From assembly GCF_018143015.1 (NCBI RefSeq), contig NC_054743.1, positions 64,013,244 through 64,077,243 on the forward strand: DNA of 64,000 nt, given 5' to 3'. The DNA is from Lytechinus variegatus. Its lineage: Eukaryota > Echinodermata > Echinoidea > Temnopleuroida > Toxopneustidae. Of the stretch, positions 1-28,014 are shown piece by piece (positions within the stretch are counted from its first letter, which is position 1; every line of letters starts with the position of its first letter). The notes below the pieces were generated by a model that was not told the DNA's origin, searched no databases, and saw nothing but the letters and a program-made list of their open reading frames with translations. A program made the position numbers and the translations under genes.

Positions 1-142
1 ATTTTCTAAATGTTGCATTTACCACTTTAAATGGTTCTACCCAACACTTAAAATGTTGGATTCAGGTTTATACAAGGTTGGATGTAACATTTGGAAATGG
101 TTGTCACTCCTCCAACCTGTCAAATGTTGACTTAACATTCGA
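1..142. repeat. Partial interspersed repeat with AAATGTTG motifs
   Basis: AT-rich sequence with several direct and inverted copies of an AAATGTTG-like word. It ends in TTTTTAGAGTGCA immediately before the 21-base minisatellite. It looks like the right end of a small interspersed element cut by the window edge. The family is not recognised. Confidence 0.4.
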
Positions 143-1400
143 ATTTTTAGAGTGCACTGTCTGGCACTATGAGCACACTGGCTGACATTGTGAACACACT
201 ATCTGACACTGTGAACACACACTGGCTGACACTTTGAACACATTGGCTGACACTGTGAACACACTATCTGACACTGATAACACATTGTCCGAAAATGTGA
301 ACACACTGTCTGACACTGTGAACACACTGGCCGACACTGTGAACACACTGGCCGACACTGTGAACATACTGGCCGACACTGTGAACACACTGTCCGACAC
401 TGCGAACACACTGTCCGACACTGTGAACACATTGTCCTACACTGTGAACACATTATGGTCTGACACTGTGAACACACACGTCTGACAATGGAAACACACT
501 GGCTGACACTGTGAACACACTGTCTGACACTGTAAACACACTATCTGACAGAGCAAACACACTGTCTGTGAACAAACTGGCTGACCCTGAACACACTGTC
601 TGACACTGTGAACGCACTGGCCGACACTGTGAACACACTTTCTGACACTGTGAACACATTGTTCGACACTGTGGACACACTCTCCGACACTGTGAACACA
701 GTGTCTGACCCTGTAAACACTGTCTGGCACTATTAGCACACTGGCTGACACTGTGAAAACACTATCTGACACTGATAACACATTGTCCGAAAATGTGAAC
801 ACACTGTCTGACACTGTGAACACACTGGCCGACACTGTGAACACACTGGCCGACACTGTGAACATACTGGCCGACACTGTGAACACACTGTCCGACACTG
901 CGAACACACTGTCCGACACTGTGAACACATTGTCCTACACTGTGAACACATTATGGTCTGACACTGTGAACACACACGTCTGACAATGGAAACACACTGG
1001 CTGACACTGTGAACACACTGTCTGACACTGTAAACACACTATCTGACAGTGCAAACACACTGTCTGTGAACAAACTGGCTGACCCTGAACACACTGTCTG
1101 ACACTGTGAACGCACTGGCCGACACTGTGAACACACTTTCTGACACTGAGAACACATTGTTCGACACTGTGGACACACTCTCCGACACTGTGAACACATT
1201 GTCTGACACTGCAAACACACTGTCTGGCACTATGAACCAACTGGTAGACCCTGAACTCACTTTCGGACACCGTGAACACACTTTCTGACACTGTGAACAC
1301 ACTGTCTGAATCTAGCTGTGAACACACTATCTGAAAATGTGAACATACTGTCTGACACCGTATCACTGTCTGACACAGTTAGCATAACGTCTGACACATG
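143..1400. repeat. 21-base minisatellite with ~498-base higher-order repeat
   Basis: About sixty tandem variants of a ~21-base unit of the type ACACTGTCTGACACTGTGAAC. Variants alternate between CTGGCTGAC, CTGGCCGAC, CTGTCCGAC and CTATCTGAC. A distinctive variant series (ACTGATAA, then CGAAAATG, then GACAATGGAAAC) occurs at about 273-490 and again at about 771-988, an offset near 498 bases. The array therefore grew by duplicating a multi-unit block. Because 21 is a multiple of 3, several frames stay open on both strands, and one reads as a seven-residue NTLADTV-like repeat. No start context, introns or flanking coding sequence supports a gene. The last ~150 bases are more degenerate. Confidence 0.9.
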
Positions 1401-2262
1401 ACTGTGAAACACAGCATAGGGTCGATCGAGTACCCATTTGGATTTTGACAAATGATGTGTATGCATAGATACAGTTTGAGAACAAGACTTTTTAAAAAAA
1501 AAATCTTTCCTAACTGGTGAGAGGTAGCAATGTAGGTGGCGACGCCCCCTGATTATTAGAATGCCTAGATCTCTGTATCATACACACTTATTTGTTCACT
1601 TCAAAAAGTTGTATCACAGTTTTTATAATCGTTCAACAGATTGCATTTTATTTTATTCCCAAATTTTCGCTTATTTCTTCCTTCACATTCTTTCTTTTCT
1701 GTCATTTTTTTTCCTTTATTCTTTTTTCGTACATCAATATTCTGGGCCGAGAATCATATATAAATTTCTTAGCAATTGATTGTAAGGCTGATATCTATGA
1801 TTAATCACTTTGATTATTGTGTATTGTGTGCCCCGTTGTAATGACCAGACGTAAAAATCAGCCCCACGTCAATCCCTAAAGTTTGTGTTAAGGGGCCCTG
1901 GCGACCTTGGTCTGATCATGGATCTACTATTGGGTCCATGGTCTGATGTACGTTAAACCCTCCCCCCATCTCTTTGCATGTACTGATATACAAGCATTAA
2001 GAGAGAGAGAGGAGAGAGAGAAGGAGAAAGAGAGAGCTAGCATTGTGTATTCATACAATAGTAGTCTATATACAACAAATCGCATTATTGATTTTTGCAT
2101 TAACACCCGTAATCACATCGAATCGATTGTGATTACGTAACAATAAAATCCGAGCACTCAAGTAATAGTCGAACGCCTGCGAATCGGCGAAGTCAGTTGA
2201 AATCCACAAACTACAACCGATGGTCGGGGAGAATGATAATAACGACGACTGTTGATGAATAT

Positions 2263-2410
2263 ATTGAAGAGGAAAATGATAATGATGATGATGTTGATGA
2301 TGATGTTGATAATGATGATGATGACGATGATGATGGTGGTGGAGATAATGATTATATGATGATGATGATGATGATGATCATCATCATCATCGTAATGACG
2401 GGGATCAGGT
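2263..2410. repeat. GAT/GTT trinucleotide microsatellite
   Basis: Imperfect GAT repeats with GTT and GGT variants. The phase inverts to ATC near 2380, giving a small self-complementary segment (ATGATGATGATCATCATCAT). The D/H-rich reading frames on both strands are by-products of the repeat. Confidence 0.9.
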
Positions 2411-2619
2411 GATGACGAAAAATACAAATTATTGGGCAAGAGTTTCCTGCACGTGTAATCGAATCGACATATTTAAAGAGGAAATTAAAGGATTAAAAGC
2501 AGAACAAAGCGGGAAAATGAAAAAAAAAACGCAACCTCGCTAAAAATATCATTGCTGGATCCATGCCGCCCCTTCATCAAAATGGTTTATATTTTCAACG
2601 AACGTCAAGTTCTAGATCA

Positions 2620-2930
2620 AGTTTAATTTATTGAAAAACCAGACAAATCAATGAACAGATAACACGAAAGGATAACATATATGAGAGGTTTTCGAGGACC
2701 CTATAAAAAGTAGAGCTTGTGAGCGGGGCCCTACAATAAATGAGATTGAATGAACATTGAATGAACATGCTGCACATAATAAGAGTAAAATACAGATATG
2801 TACAGAAAAAACCCAGAGATAAACAAGAACATAAATATGCAACACATACAGACACACACACGGACACACACACGACCAGGCTGGGGCCAGCTCCGTGATA
2901 ACTTGTAGTTTTATAGAACTTTTTCAATAC
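2620..2930 (-). repeat. LINE 3'-end-like repeat with stem-loop
   Basis: A TTTATT-containing tail near 2628 is followed by a segment with ATAAAAAGTAGAGCTTGT (2703-2720) between GGACCC-type and GGGCCC-type arms. The same loop word, with different but again complementary arms, occurs at 28920-28962. The layout resembles the 3' end of CR1/L2-like LINEs or the SINEs they mobilise, read on the minus strand. No reverse transcriptase coding remains. Confidence 0.4.
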
Positions 2931-3683
2931 AATTCTATCCCCTCTGGCTTTGACCCAGACATTCCTTCGTCACTACATTTCCATAATTACCTCGGGAAAG
3001 GGAACTTTATGCATTCAAATGATTTCTATAGAAAATTTCAATGTCGATCGCTGCGTGACCAATGAAATTATCGCACCCCACCATTTCAACGTGTACCTGA
3101 TAATTCACAATTCGTATATCCATGCCAAGAACAAACCGTCTTTTATTCGACACCGGCAAAATATTCCTAAGCTCTCCTGCAAACAGATGGAAAGAGTTTG
3201 TGGTATAAGGTTAGTCTGGTATTTCGGACTATTTGTTGCAGCTAGTGCCCAAGAGACGGATTAAATTAAGGTAATTTCCCAGGTAATTTGTAGAGGCACC
3301 GGCCGAGTGGGGGACAAAGCTTCGGAAAAGGCAAAGTTTACAAGAAATAACAAATGAAAAAGACGAAAATAAAAATGGGTGTTTCATCTTTATTCCTTTC
3401 TCCGTACTGATTTGCAGCCTTACTTGTTTGTTTATGAAAATCTGAATAATTAATAAGGGCGAATAAGACAATTTTGCTCTTGGTATAGGGCTACTTGATC
3501 TTTTAAGGAAAAGCCCCCGAATTTATAATGATAAAACTAATTGTACAAAATTAAAGACCCCTTTTCATACTCAAAATTATTTCAAAAGCTAATGAAAGCT
3601 GTTTCCTCAGACTAACTCTGCACGAGGTCGGGTCAGAGGTCTGCGAGCTTGGATTGTTTCCCGACGATGGCGGGATCATCCTT

Positions 3684-3772
3684 GGCAACGATCAACAGAC
3701 AAACCTTAGCAACGAACGCTTTTCCAAATACCTTGGCCAATCAGAACCCGGTGATGGTGGAGGGTATATAAA
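3684..3772 (+). promoter_or_regulatory. Promoter of alpha-tubulin gene 1
   Basis: Within 230 bases of the start codon lie a GGCAAC half-site (3684-3689), an X-box-like CAAACC-TT-AGCAAC (3700-3713; second half perfect, first 4 of 6), a CCAAT box (3737-3741, in TTGGCCAATCA) and a TATA box TATATAAA (3765-3772). The start codon follows 140 bases after the TATA box, leaving about 110 bases of 5' UTR. X-boxes bind RFX factors at ciliary genes; their use here is inferred. Confidence 0.75.
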
Positions 3773-3911
3773 CTCGGATGCGGCCGTGGATACGGCAGTT
3801 TATTTCTCAATACCAAACCCTCAACTTGGGAAGAGAAGTACTGGCTATTTTGCTGTGATCAATCATTTTTCATCTCTAAGCTCTAAGTTAACTTAACAAA
3901 AGTCTGCAACC

Positions 3912-8268
<4,357 letters not shown>

Positions 8269-8413
8269 ACATTCCATCAACCATACTACAACTCTGTTCC
8301 CTAGTAGATTGAACAATCAAACCAACTCTCAAATATAAACTCATTATTATGCAAGCTGATCGTAAACACCTTGAGACGTCAGTTATCAAGAACATTTCTT
8401 TATTTTCGTGCCA

Positions 8414-8481
8414 AATAAAGCAAGAGACGTCAAATTTAAAGTTAATTTATTTACAATGTTTTCGTGCGACTTTGAAATAAA
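8414..8481 (+). terminator. Poly(A) signals of gene 1
   Basis: AATAAA at 8414-8419, 146 bases after the stop codon, and a second AATAAA at 8476-8481. Either would define a short 3' UTR; the first is the more likely site. Confidence 0.65.
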
Positions 8482-9421
8482 AAAAATGAACAAATTAAAA
8501 TTTTGAAGATTTCTTTATTTAGATATTGTCATGCCAATCCATATTTCAAGGGTATTTAAACGAAATATTGTATGGAGACAACTGAAAATCGGCATCACAC
8601 TATTATGTTATACTTCAAATATCGGTAACTAAGATGATGGTGATAAAGATGATGACATTGATGAAGAATATTGTAAAGACGATGATGGTTGTGGTATTTC
8701 GATATGTGACTGTAATAAATGTAATGAAGGATGGAAGATGATGAGAAGGAGGAGAAGAAGAAGAAGGAGGAGAAGAAGAAGAGGATGAGAAGGAGGAGGA
8801 GGAAGAGAAGAAGAACAGAATTGGAGTAGGAGGAGAAAATGGAGAAGATGAAGAAGAGGATACAGAAGAAAAATAGAAGAAAAGGAAGAAGAAGAAAGAG
8901 GAGAATAAAAAAAAAGAAGGAAAAGAAGAAGTAAAAAGGAAAAACGAGGAAGAGGGGAAAGAAAAGAATACAAAAAGAAGGATGAGGAGAAGAAGAAGAA
9001 AGAGAAGAAAAATAAGAAGAAGAACGAGGAGGAGGAAACTAATATGAAGAAGAAGAGGGCAAAAATTACGTAGAAACAAAAAATCGCCTGCAATAGACAT
9101 AGATGTTGATTGGTCATTGTCAAATTATAATTGATTACAAACAGGTGACGGGTCCTGAACAAGGGTAATAGTCAAATAGATATCATAATATTAATAATTC
9201 ATTGATCTTTCGCTTATAAATGGTTTACGTAGACGATTTTCATAGTCAATTTATTTCAGAAATAAAAAAACTGCGACAATGATGCCACAGTCCATTGAGA
9301 AATAGCACTGCATGGACTCACAATAATAGGGGCAATCTGATAGATTAATAACGCATCTTAGCCATCTAGTGAATTAACAAAATACAAAGAGATTCTTACT
9401 GCAGGAATAAGGCATGCTCTT
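8482..9421. other. Intergenic: GAA-rich purine tract
   Basis: 8735-9060 is almost entirely purine on the plus strand (GAAGAAGGAGG-type), with GAT repeats at 8630-8690. Long S/F/L-rich frames on the minus strand come from this composition. The rest is AT-rich and shows nothing else. Confidence 0.75.
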
Positions 9422-10364
9422 CATAGGCGGATCCAGGGGGGCCCCGAGGGGCCCGCCCCTCCCCCTATTGGCGGAGCAAAAACAAGAAAAAGGGGGGAAA
9501 GAAAGAAAAAAAGGGAAAAGAGAGGAGAAAAAAGAAGGGGAAACAGAAGAGGAGGAAGGCGAGTGAATGAAATAAGATGAGGGGAAGACTTGGATTTAAA
9601 AAAAAAATCTTTCATGCCACTGTACAGTATAATATTTTTTTCGCTCGCGCTTCGCGCTAGCATTGACTTTTAGGTGATTTGCATATCTTGCTCAATATGG
9701 AGCTTAAATGTCAAATATTGTAGTATACAAAACATATTTCAGCTCGGATATTCGAACTTTCTTTTTTTGTTTCATTTACAGATTGATTTTTAAAAAGTGC
9801 TCTGTAAGAATTTATGTTTTATCTTCTGAATATTAACATTTTCTGCTCGTGCTGCGCGCTCGCAAAATTTGATTTGTCAGGTACCTATTATTTTCCTGTA
9901 TTCCATAAAACTTTCAAATATCCCTATACAGGTCAAATTGTCAAAACATGAAGAGAGTGTCCCGTTTATAGGTTTGAAATCTCTTTTTTCGCTCGCGCTT
10001 CGTGCTCGCATCAATTTTTTTTTAGAGCTATATACTTATACCGTTCATGATTACACAAAGTGCATAGAACGCTAATTTTTCTAGGCTGGAACGTCAAAAA
10101 AAAAAAATCAGCTCGTGCTTCGCACTCGCATTATTTAATCATTGAAATATGTATCGTCTTAATGGCTAACTGCAAATCGTCCTTAACAGGTCCCTTTTCA
10201 ACAAGGCCAGAACGCATCATAAAAATTTCTGCCCGCGCTTTGCGCACGCAGTAATTATCTTCTTCAGGTTTACAAACATTGCCCAGAATGTTCAACCATG
10301 GAGCTAACAGAACATCGAATATCATTATGATTTTTGTTAGATTATGAGATTTTTTGTTTGTTTA

Positions 10365-10880
10365 AGATTGTACTTTTTTCTTTCATATCCTTTTTCTGGC
10401 ATCATTCTATCCTTCCTCTTTGCCCCTTTTTTTATTCCATCCTATCTTTCTTTCCTGATCTTCTCTCTGTTCATTTTTCTTTCTTTCCTTGTTTGTTTTA
10501 CTCTCCGTCCTATTTTAAATTTCCCTTTTTCCTTCATTTTTTCTTTCCAGTTTTCTTTGCTTCCTTCTCCCTTTTCTTTTCATTCTTTCTCGATCCTTCC
10601 ATTATTATCTTTTTTTAAATTCTCTCCTTCATTTTTTCCTCCCTCTCTTTCATCCTTTCTTTCATTCTTTATTATATTTTTTCCTTCTAATTTGTGTCCT
10701 TTTTTCTTTATTTCCCTCCCTCCCTTCCTGTTTTTCTTCTTTCTTTCAAAGAATAAAGGAAGCATTTTTTTTATTCGTTCTTTCTTTCCTCATCCTTTTT
10801 TCTTGCTTCTTTTCTTTCTCTCCCTTATGTTTTCTTTCACACATCTTCCCTTCCTACTTTTCTTTTTCTTTCTTTCTTAA
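10365..10880. repeat. Pyrimidine-rich tract (TTCTTTC type)
   Basis: About 500 bases of nearly pure C/T on the plus strand. The F/S/L/P-rich open frames reflect this composition only. Confidence 0.9.
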
Positions 10881-11089
10881 TTCATTTCAAATAATGACGG
10901 AAACGTTTTTTTCTTTTATTCTATCTGTAACATTCCTTATTTTTTCCTTCATTTTCCCCTTCATTTTTTTCTTTCTATCCGTTCTCAATTCAACTCTTTT
11001 CTTTCGCCTTTCCATTCCCTCCTTCATTCTTTCGTTCACCCCCCCCCCCCCACCTTCCAATTCTGTATTTTTTCCCCAAGTCGAACACC

Positions 11090-11460
11090 GTGTAGCCTCC
11101 TTGTTGATCTTTTTTAAGACCTGGCTCGGTCGATCCGCTCATACAGCGTACTTTGTCTTTTTGTGAAATCTGGTCAGGCCTGCATTCAGCTGGTTCCAAA
11201 ACCAGATTTTCGTCTTCGAAATCACGACGTTCGAAATCGTGAGCCGCCATGTTTGCATAAAATTCGTGAAGCCGATGTGAAATGCATTATGGGTGAAAAC
11301 ACTACTGCGCAAGCGCAAACCCGAGCTGTTGATCGCGTCGATCAACTTTCCTTATCTGATTTACGAGCGGCCTCTGTAATGCGCCGTGTGGGACCGCTGC
11401 TGAGAGGGGATTAGCGGTGCCGCGCATGGGGCAAAGCGTTTGAGAGAGTCAGATCTCCTT
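11090..11460 (+). promoter_or_regulatory. GC-richer segment with YY1- and NRF1-like motifs
   Basis: This segment differs from the surrounding repeats. It contains GCCGCCATGTTTGC (11244-11257; YY1-like), a CATTATGGGTG word (11284-11294) and TGCGCAAGCGCA (11306-11317; NRF1-like), all within 75 bases and without a TATA box. Such combinations are common in housekeeping promoters. An 83-codon open frame (11163-11414) overlaps it but has no recognised homology. It may be a captured promoter fragment; this is a motif-based inference. Confidence 0.3.
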
Positions 11461-11975
11461 CTGTTAATAGCTCTATGGTTCAACTGAACTTTCAGAACAA
11501 AATACATGAAGTTTCAAAATTGTTTAGCTCGCACTTCACACTCACACTATTTTAATAGGGCTTGTGAAATTATTACACATTTATGCTGTTATAAGAATAA
11601 AGCTAAGAAATTACTGGTAGGACATGGGCGTTTTGCCCCCCCCCCCCAATCACGAACATGAAAAAAAGAGAAAACGAAAGGGAATAGGGTGAAATATAAT
11701 ATCATTTTCCAAATATTATGTTAAAATCTATCACGGACTTGGATCTATGTAATAAAAATGTCAATTTTTTTGCTCGCTCGCTCGTAACGTCTTATTAATT
11801 TTACGCGATACGCCATTTCGAGCCCCCTCAAAATTTTTGGCTCATTACGCCACTGGGACAATCCCTTCAAAGAAACAAACAAAAAAAAATCAATTTTGAG
11901 CGGCCGATAGGGGAAAATATGGGTGAAAATATTCGGGCCCCCCTATTGGCAGAGGCTTGATCCGCCCCTGCTCTT

Positions 11976-13060
11976 GTTTTTTTTTTTAATTAGGCCAACC
12001 CCAAAACACAATCGGAACATAAATACTTTTTTTTGTTTTGAATAATGTTTTTATTCTGATTTCATGAACATAACATTTCAATTTAACATTTCAAATCATA
12101 TATAATACTTTACACTTCATATTTTCACTTTTTTTCCACTAACTTAACAAAATCATGAGTCATATATATCTTTAAAAAAAATCAACAATGAAATCAGTTA
12201 TTATAAAAATGCTTAAAGACCAAAATACTAGACTGGATTGTATCACACACACACAACAAAATCCCCGGCCATGACCGCACACCGAATTCTTTTGCTGGAG
12301 GAGGGGGGCATGAAGCGTGGTTTTTCGAAAAAGAAAACTCGAAACCGAGAGAGCGAGGCAACAGTGCTGTACGTTTGGGCGCTTTTGCATTTATGTGAAA
12401 TTCAAGGATTTCGTGCATACTTATGGTAAATTTTGTGAAAAATTTCAGTAACGAAAAGTTACTCAAAGCTTACGAAAAGTTCTCAAAATTTCGGGCGAGG
12501 GGGATTCCTCCCCCACCCACTGCGTACAAACGTGACTCTTTTCTTGATTCTTTGCTTGATAATCATTAGATTCAAAGGATTAATTAGACTAATTTTTCAT
12601 TTGTTTTCATTTCATTCACCATTCATTTCATTCACCATTCATTTCATTCACATTTTATCTTTATTTACACTATTTAAACGTTTGATATCGACGAAGTCAT
12701 TTATTTATCGTCGACGAGGTCATTTATTTCCGCAAATCAACGATTTTATGTCGATTCCCCACACCCATTTTCTTGAAACTCACATAACACCTGCCTATTG
12801 TAAATGTCATCATTGTACTCTAGAAATTTACATTTAAAATATGACGCATACTCCTTGTTTGCGCTCCCTGATGACATGGCACGGAAATGTAGTTTGACCA
12901 TCGAAACATTATACCAAACCAATTAAGAATTGATGCGGTATATTGTTTTGAAATAACCATCTCAAGTCTATTTGTGACGAAACGATAGAAAACACATAGG
13001 CCTTAGGCCACAAATGAAACTGAATTATGGAACATGGTTGAATTGTAACATATTAGGGAT
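11976..13060. other. Intergenic region upstream of gene 2
   Basis: AT-rich DNA with a short repeat of TTCATTCACCATTCATTTCA type at 12600-12650 and a duplicated GTCGACGAGGTCATTTATT-like word at 12688-12730. No coding region can be supported. Confidence 0.6.
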
Positions 13061-13066
13061 TTAAAC

Positions 13067-13161
13067 ATCTCCAATAGCAACGGGGTCTGTTGTAAGCCCC
13101 TTTGAAAGACTAGGAAAGATTGAATGCATCCACCCATGTTTCAGCTGCGCTGGTATATAAA
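13067..13161 (+). promoter_or_regulatory. Promoter of alpha-tubulin gene 2
   Basis: X-box-like ATCTCC-AAT-AGCAAC (13067-13081; second half perfect, first 4 of 6) lies 72 bases before a canonical TATA box TATATAAA (13154-13161). The start codon follows at 13284, so the 5' UTR is ~95 bases. Confidence 0.75.
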
Positions 13162-13283
13162 CCCACGCTAACCGTCAACGGTTTCATTCATTTGGTTGCT
13201 GACGACACATCACCGCCGTGAGCAAGCCTGTGATCAACGATTGTTACTTTTTATTACATACAGAAACAAGAAAAAACACCAAC

Positions 13284-27029
<13,746 letters not shown>

Positions 27030-27099
27030 CTGCTGGCTCACCCGTTTGCCCATTTTGTCAATGCAACGTAATGTCCCACACTACCAAATAATTTTAAAG

Positions 27100-27105
27100 A
27101 TTAAA
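27100..27105 (+). terminator. Possible poly(A) signal of gene 2 (ATTAAA)
   Basis: ATTAAA, a common variant signal, 71 bases after the stop codon. No AATAAA occurs nearby, so this is the best candidate. Confidence 0.4.
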
Positions 27106-27487
27106 TCATACCTATTAGGAAAAATGTGTGTTTTCTCGCCCTCAAATCTGGAGAGAAACATTAAAAAACAATCCGAATTGAAAACTTTTTAATCATTTTT
27201 AGTACCCATGTATATGTAAGAATACTTGGGACATTGCAATATCATTAGTTCTGATTTATGAAAGGATGAAATTTGTGGAATCACTGTGTAGGTAATCCTG
27301 AAAAAAAAAGATGTGTTCTTTCTTTCGGCAAGAGTTTGGGGAAAACAGTTATTTAATTGTTCTTTAACTTGTTGATCCGAATGGCAACTGCATTCTCTTT
27401 CAGGAAAACCCACCCGTGTTTCTGCGAAAGGCAAATTCATGCAATACTTCAAAAGTAACAACAGTAAAACCTTCCTGCTTTCTTTAA

Positions 27488-28010
27488 AGCCTGTGTATAG
27501 CTTTGGTAAAGGGTCAATAATGTGATTGATAATCGAATATCATCTAATATGACAGTCTTACTGAAACGTAGAGACCGTTAGATATTTTTCCAACTGCACT
27601 TCTCTGAGAAAATTTCAAATATTCAAATCTTGGATATATAGCGCCCTCTCTCGGCGATGCTTGTTTTAAATTAAAAAAAATGGGCCTTCAAGCACTTATC
27701 TTATAAATTTAGTGATTAGATATCCAAAAGTTACAGACAAAGAACATATCTTGAAAGTTTCAGCCCATTCCATGATTTGGAATAGGATTTAATTGAAAGA
27801 CAAAAACACACAGATATTTTAATTTGATCGGGCGACCCGATCAAGTTAAATTTCCATGTAAAATCGCAAAATTTATCGTGTAAAACACATTTTCATTTCA
27901 TATCCTCCACATCATAACTGTTATAGGGCATATCCATTCATATTAGCTAGCAATGAATTGGAATAGTGATAGGTGCATTTTGGTGGATTTACCAAAACTA
28001 TACACAAGCT
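27488..28010 (-). mobile_element. TTAA-flanked MITE family C, copy 2 (inverted)
   Basis: 523 bases, reverse complement of the 20138-20659 copy with few differences, flanked by TTAA at 27484-27487 and 28011-28014. The two copies bracket exons 2 and 3 of gene 2. Confidence 0.9.
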
Positions 28011-28014
28011 TTAA

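Larger units (their letters stand above)
1401..3650. other. Upstream intergenic region of gene 1
   Basis: AT-rich sequence with no gene I can support. It holds a short GAGA-rich tract at 2000-2035, a GAT microsatellite at 2270-2400 and a LINE-tail-like repeat at about 2620-2930. Open stretches here are short and lack coding character. The last few hundred bases lead into the gene 1 promoter. Confidence 0.6.
9422..11970. mobile_element. hAT-like composite element with CGCGCTTCGCGC repeats
   Basis: The left end CATAGGCGGATCCAGG and right end GATCCGCCCCTG are inverted relatives; both ends have matching GGGGCCC and CCCCTATTGGC segments. CTCTT flanks both sides (9417-9421 and 11971-11975). Inside, a GCTCGCGCTTCGCGCTCGCA-type word recurs at about 9641, 9844, 9989, 10110 and 10231, spaced ~100-200 bases. 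A 500-base pyrimidine tract (10370-10880) and a distinct GC-richer segment (11090-11460) interrupt the series. A smaller element ending TTACGCCACTG near 11855 seems nested at the right. No transposase is visible. Confidence 0.6.

Noticed and set aside
143-1400. CRISPR-like regular repeats
   Set aside because: There are no unique spacers of constant length; the units are contiguous 21-base variants in animal DNA, so this is a minisatellite.
8615-9162. 161- and 177-codon minus-strand frames
   Set aside because: S/F/L-only composition produced by the GAA purine tract.
10344-10880. 178-codon plus-strand frame
   Set aside because: Low-complexity F/S/L/P product of a pyrimidine tract.
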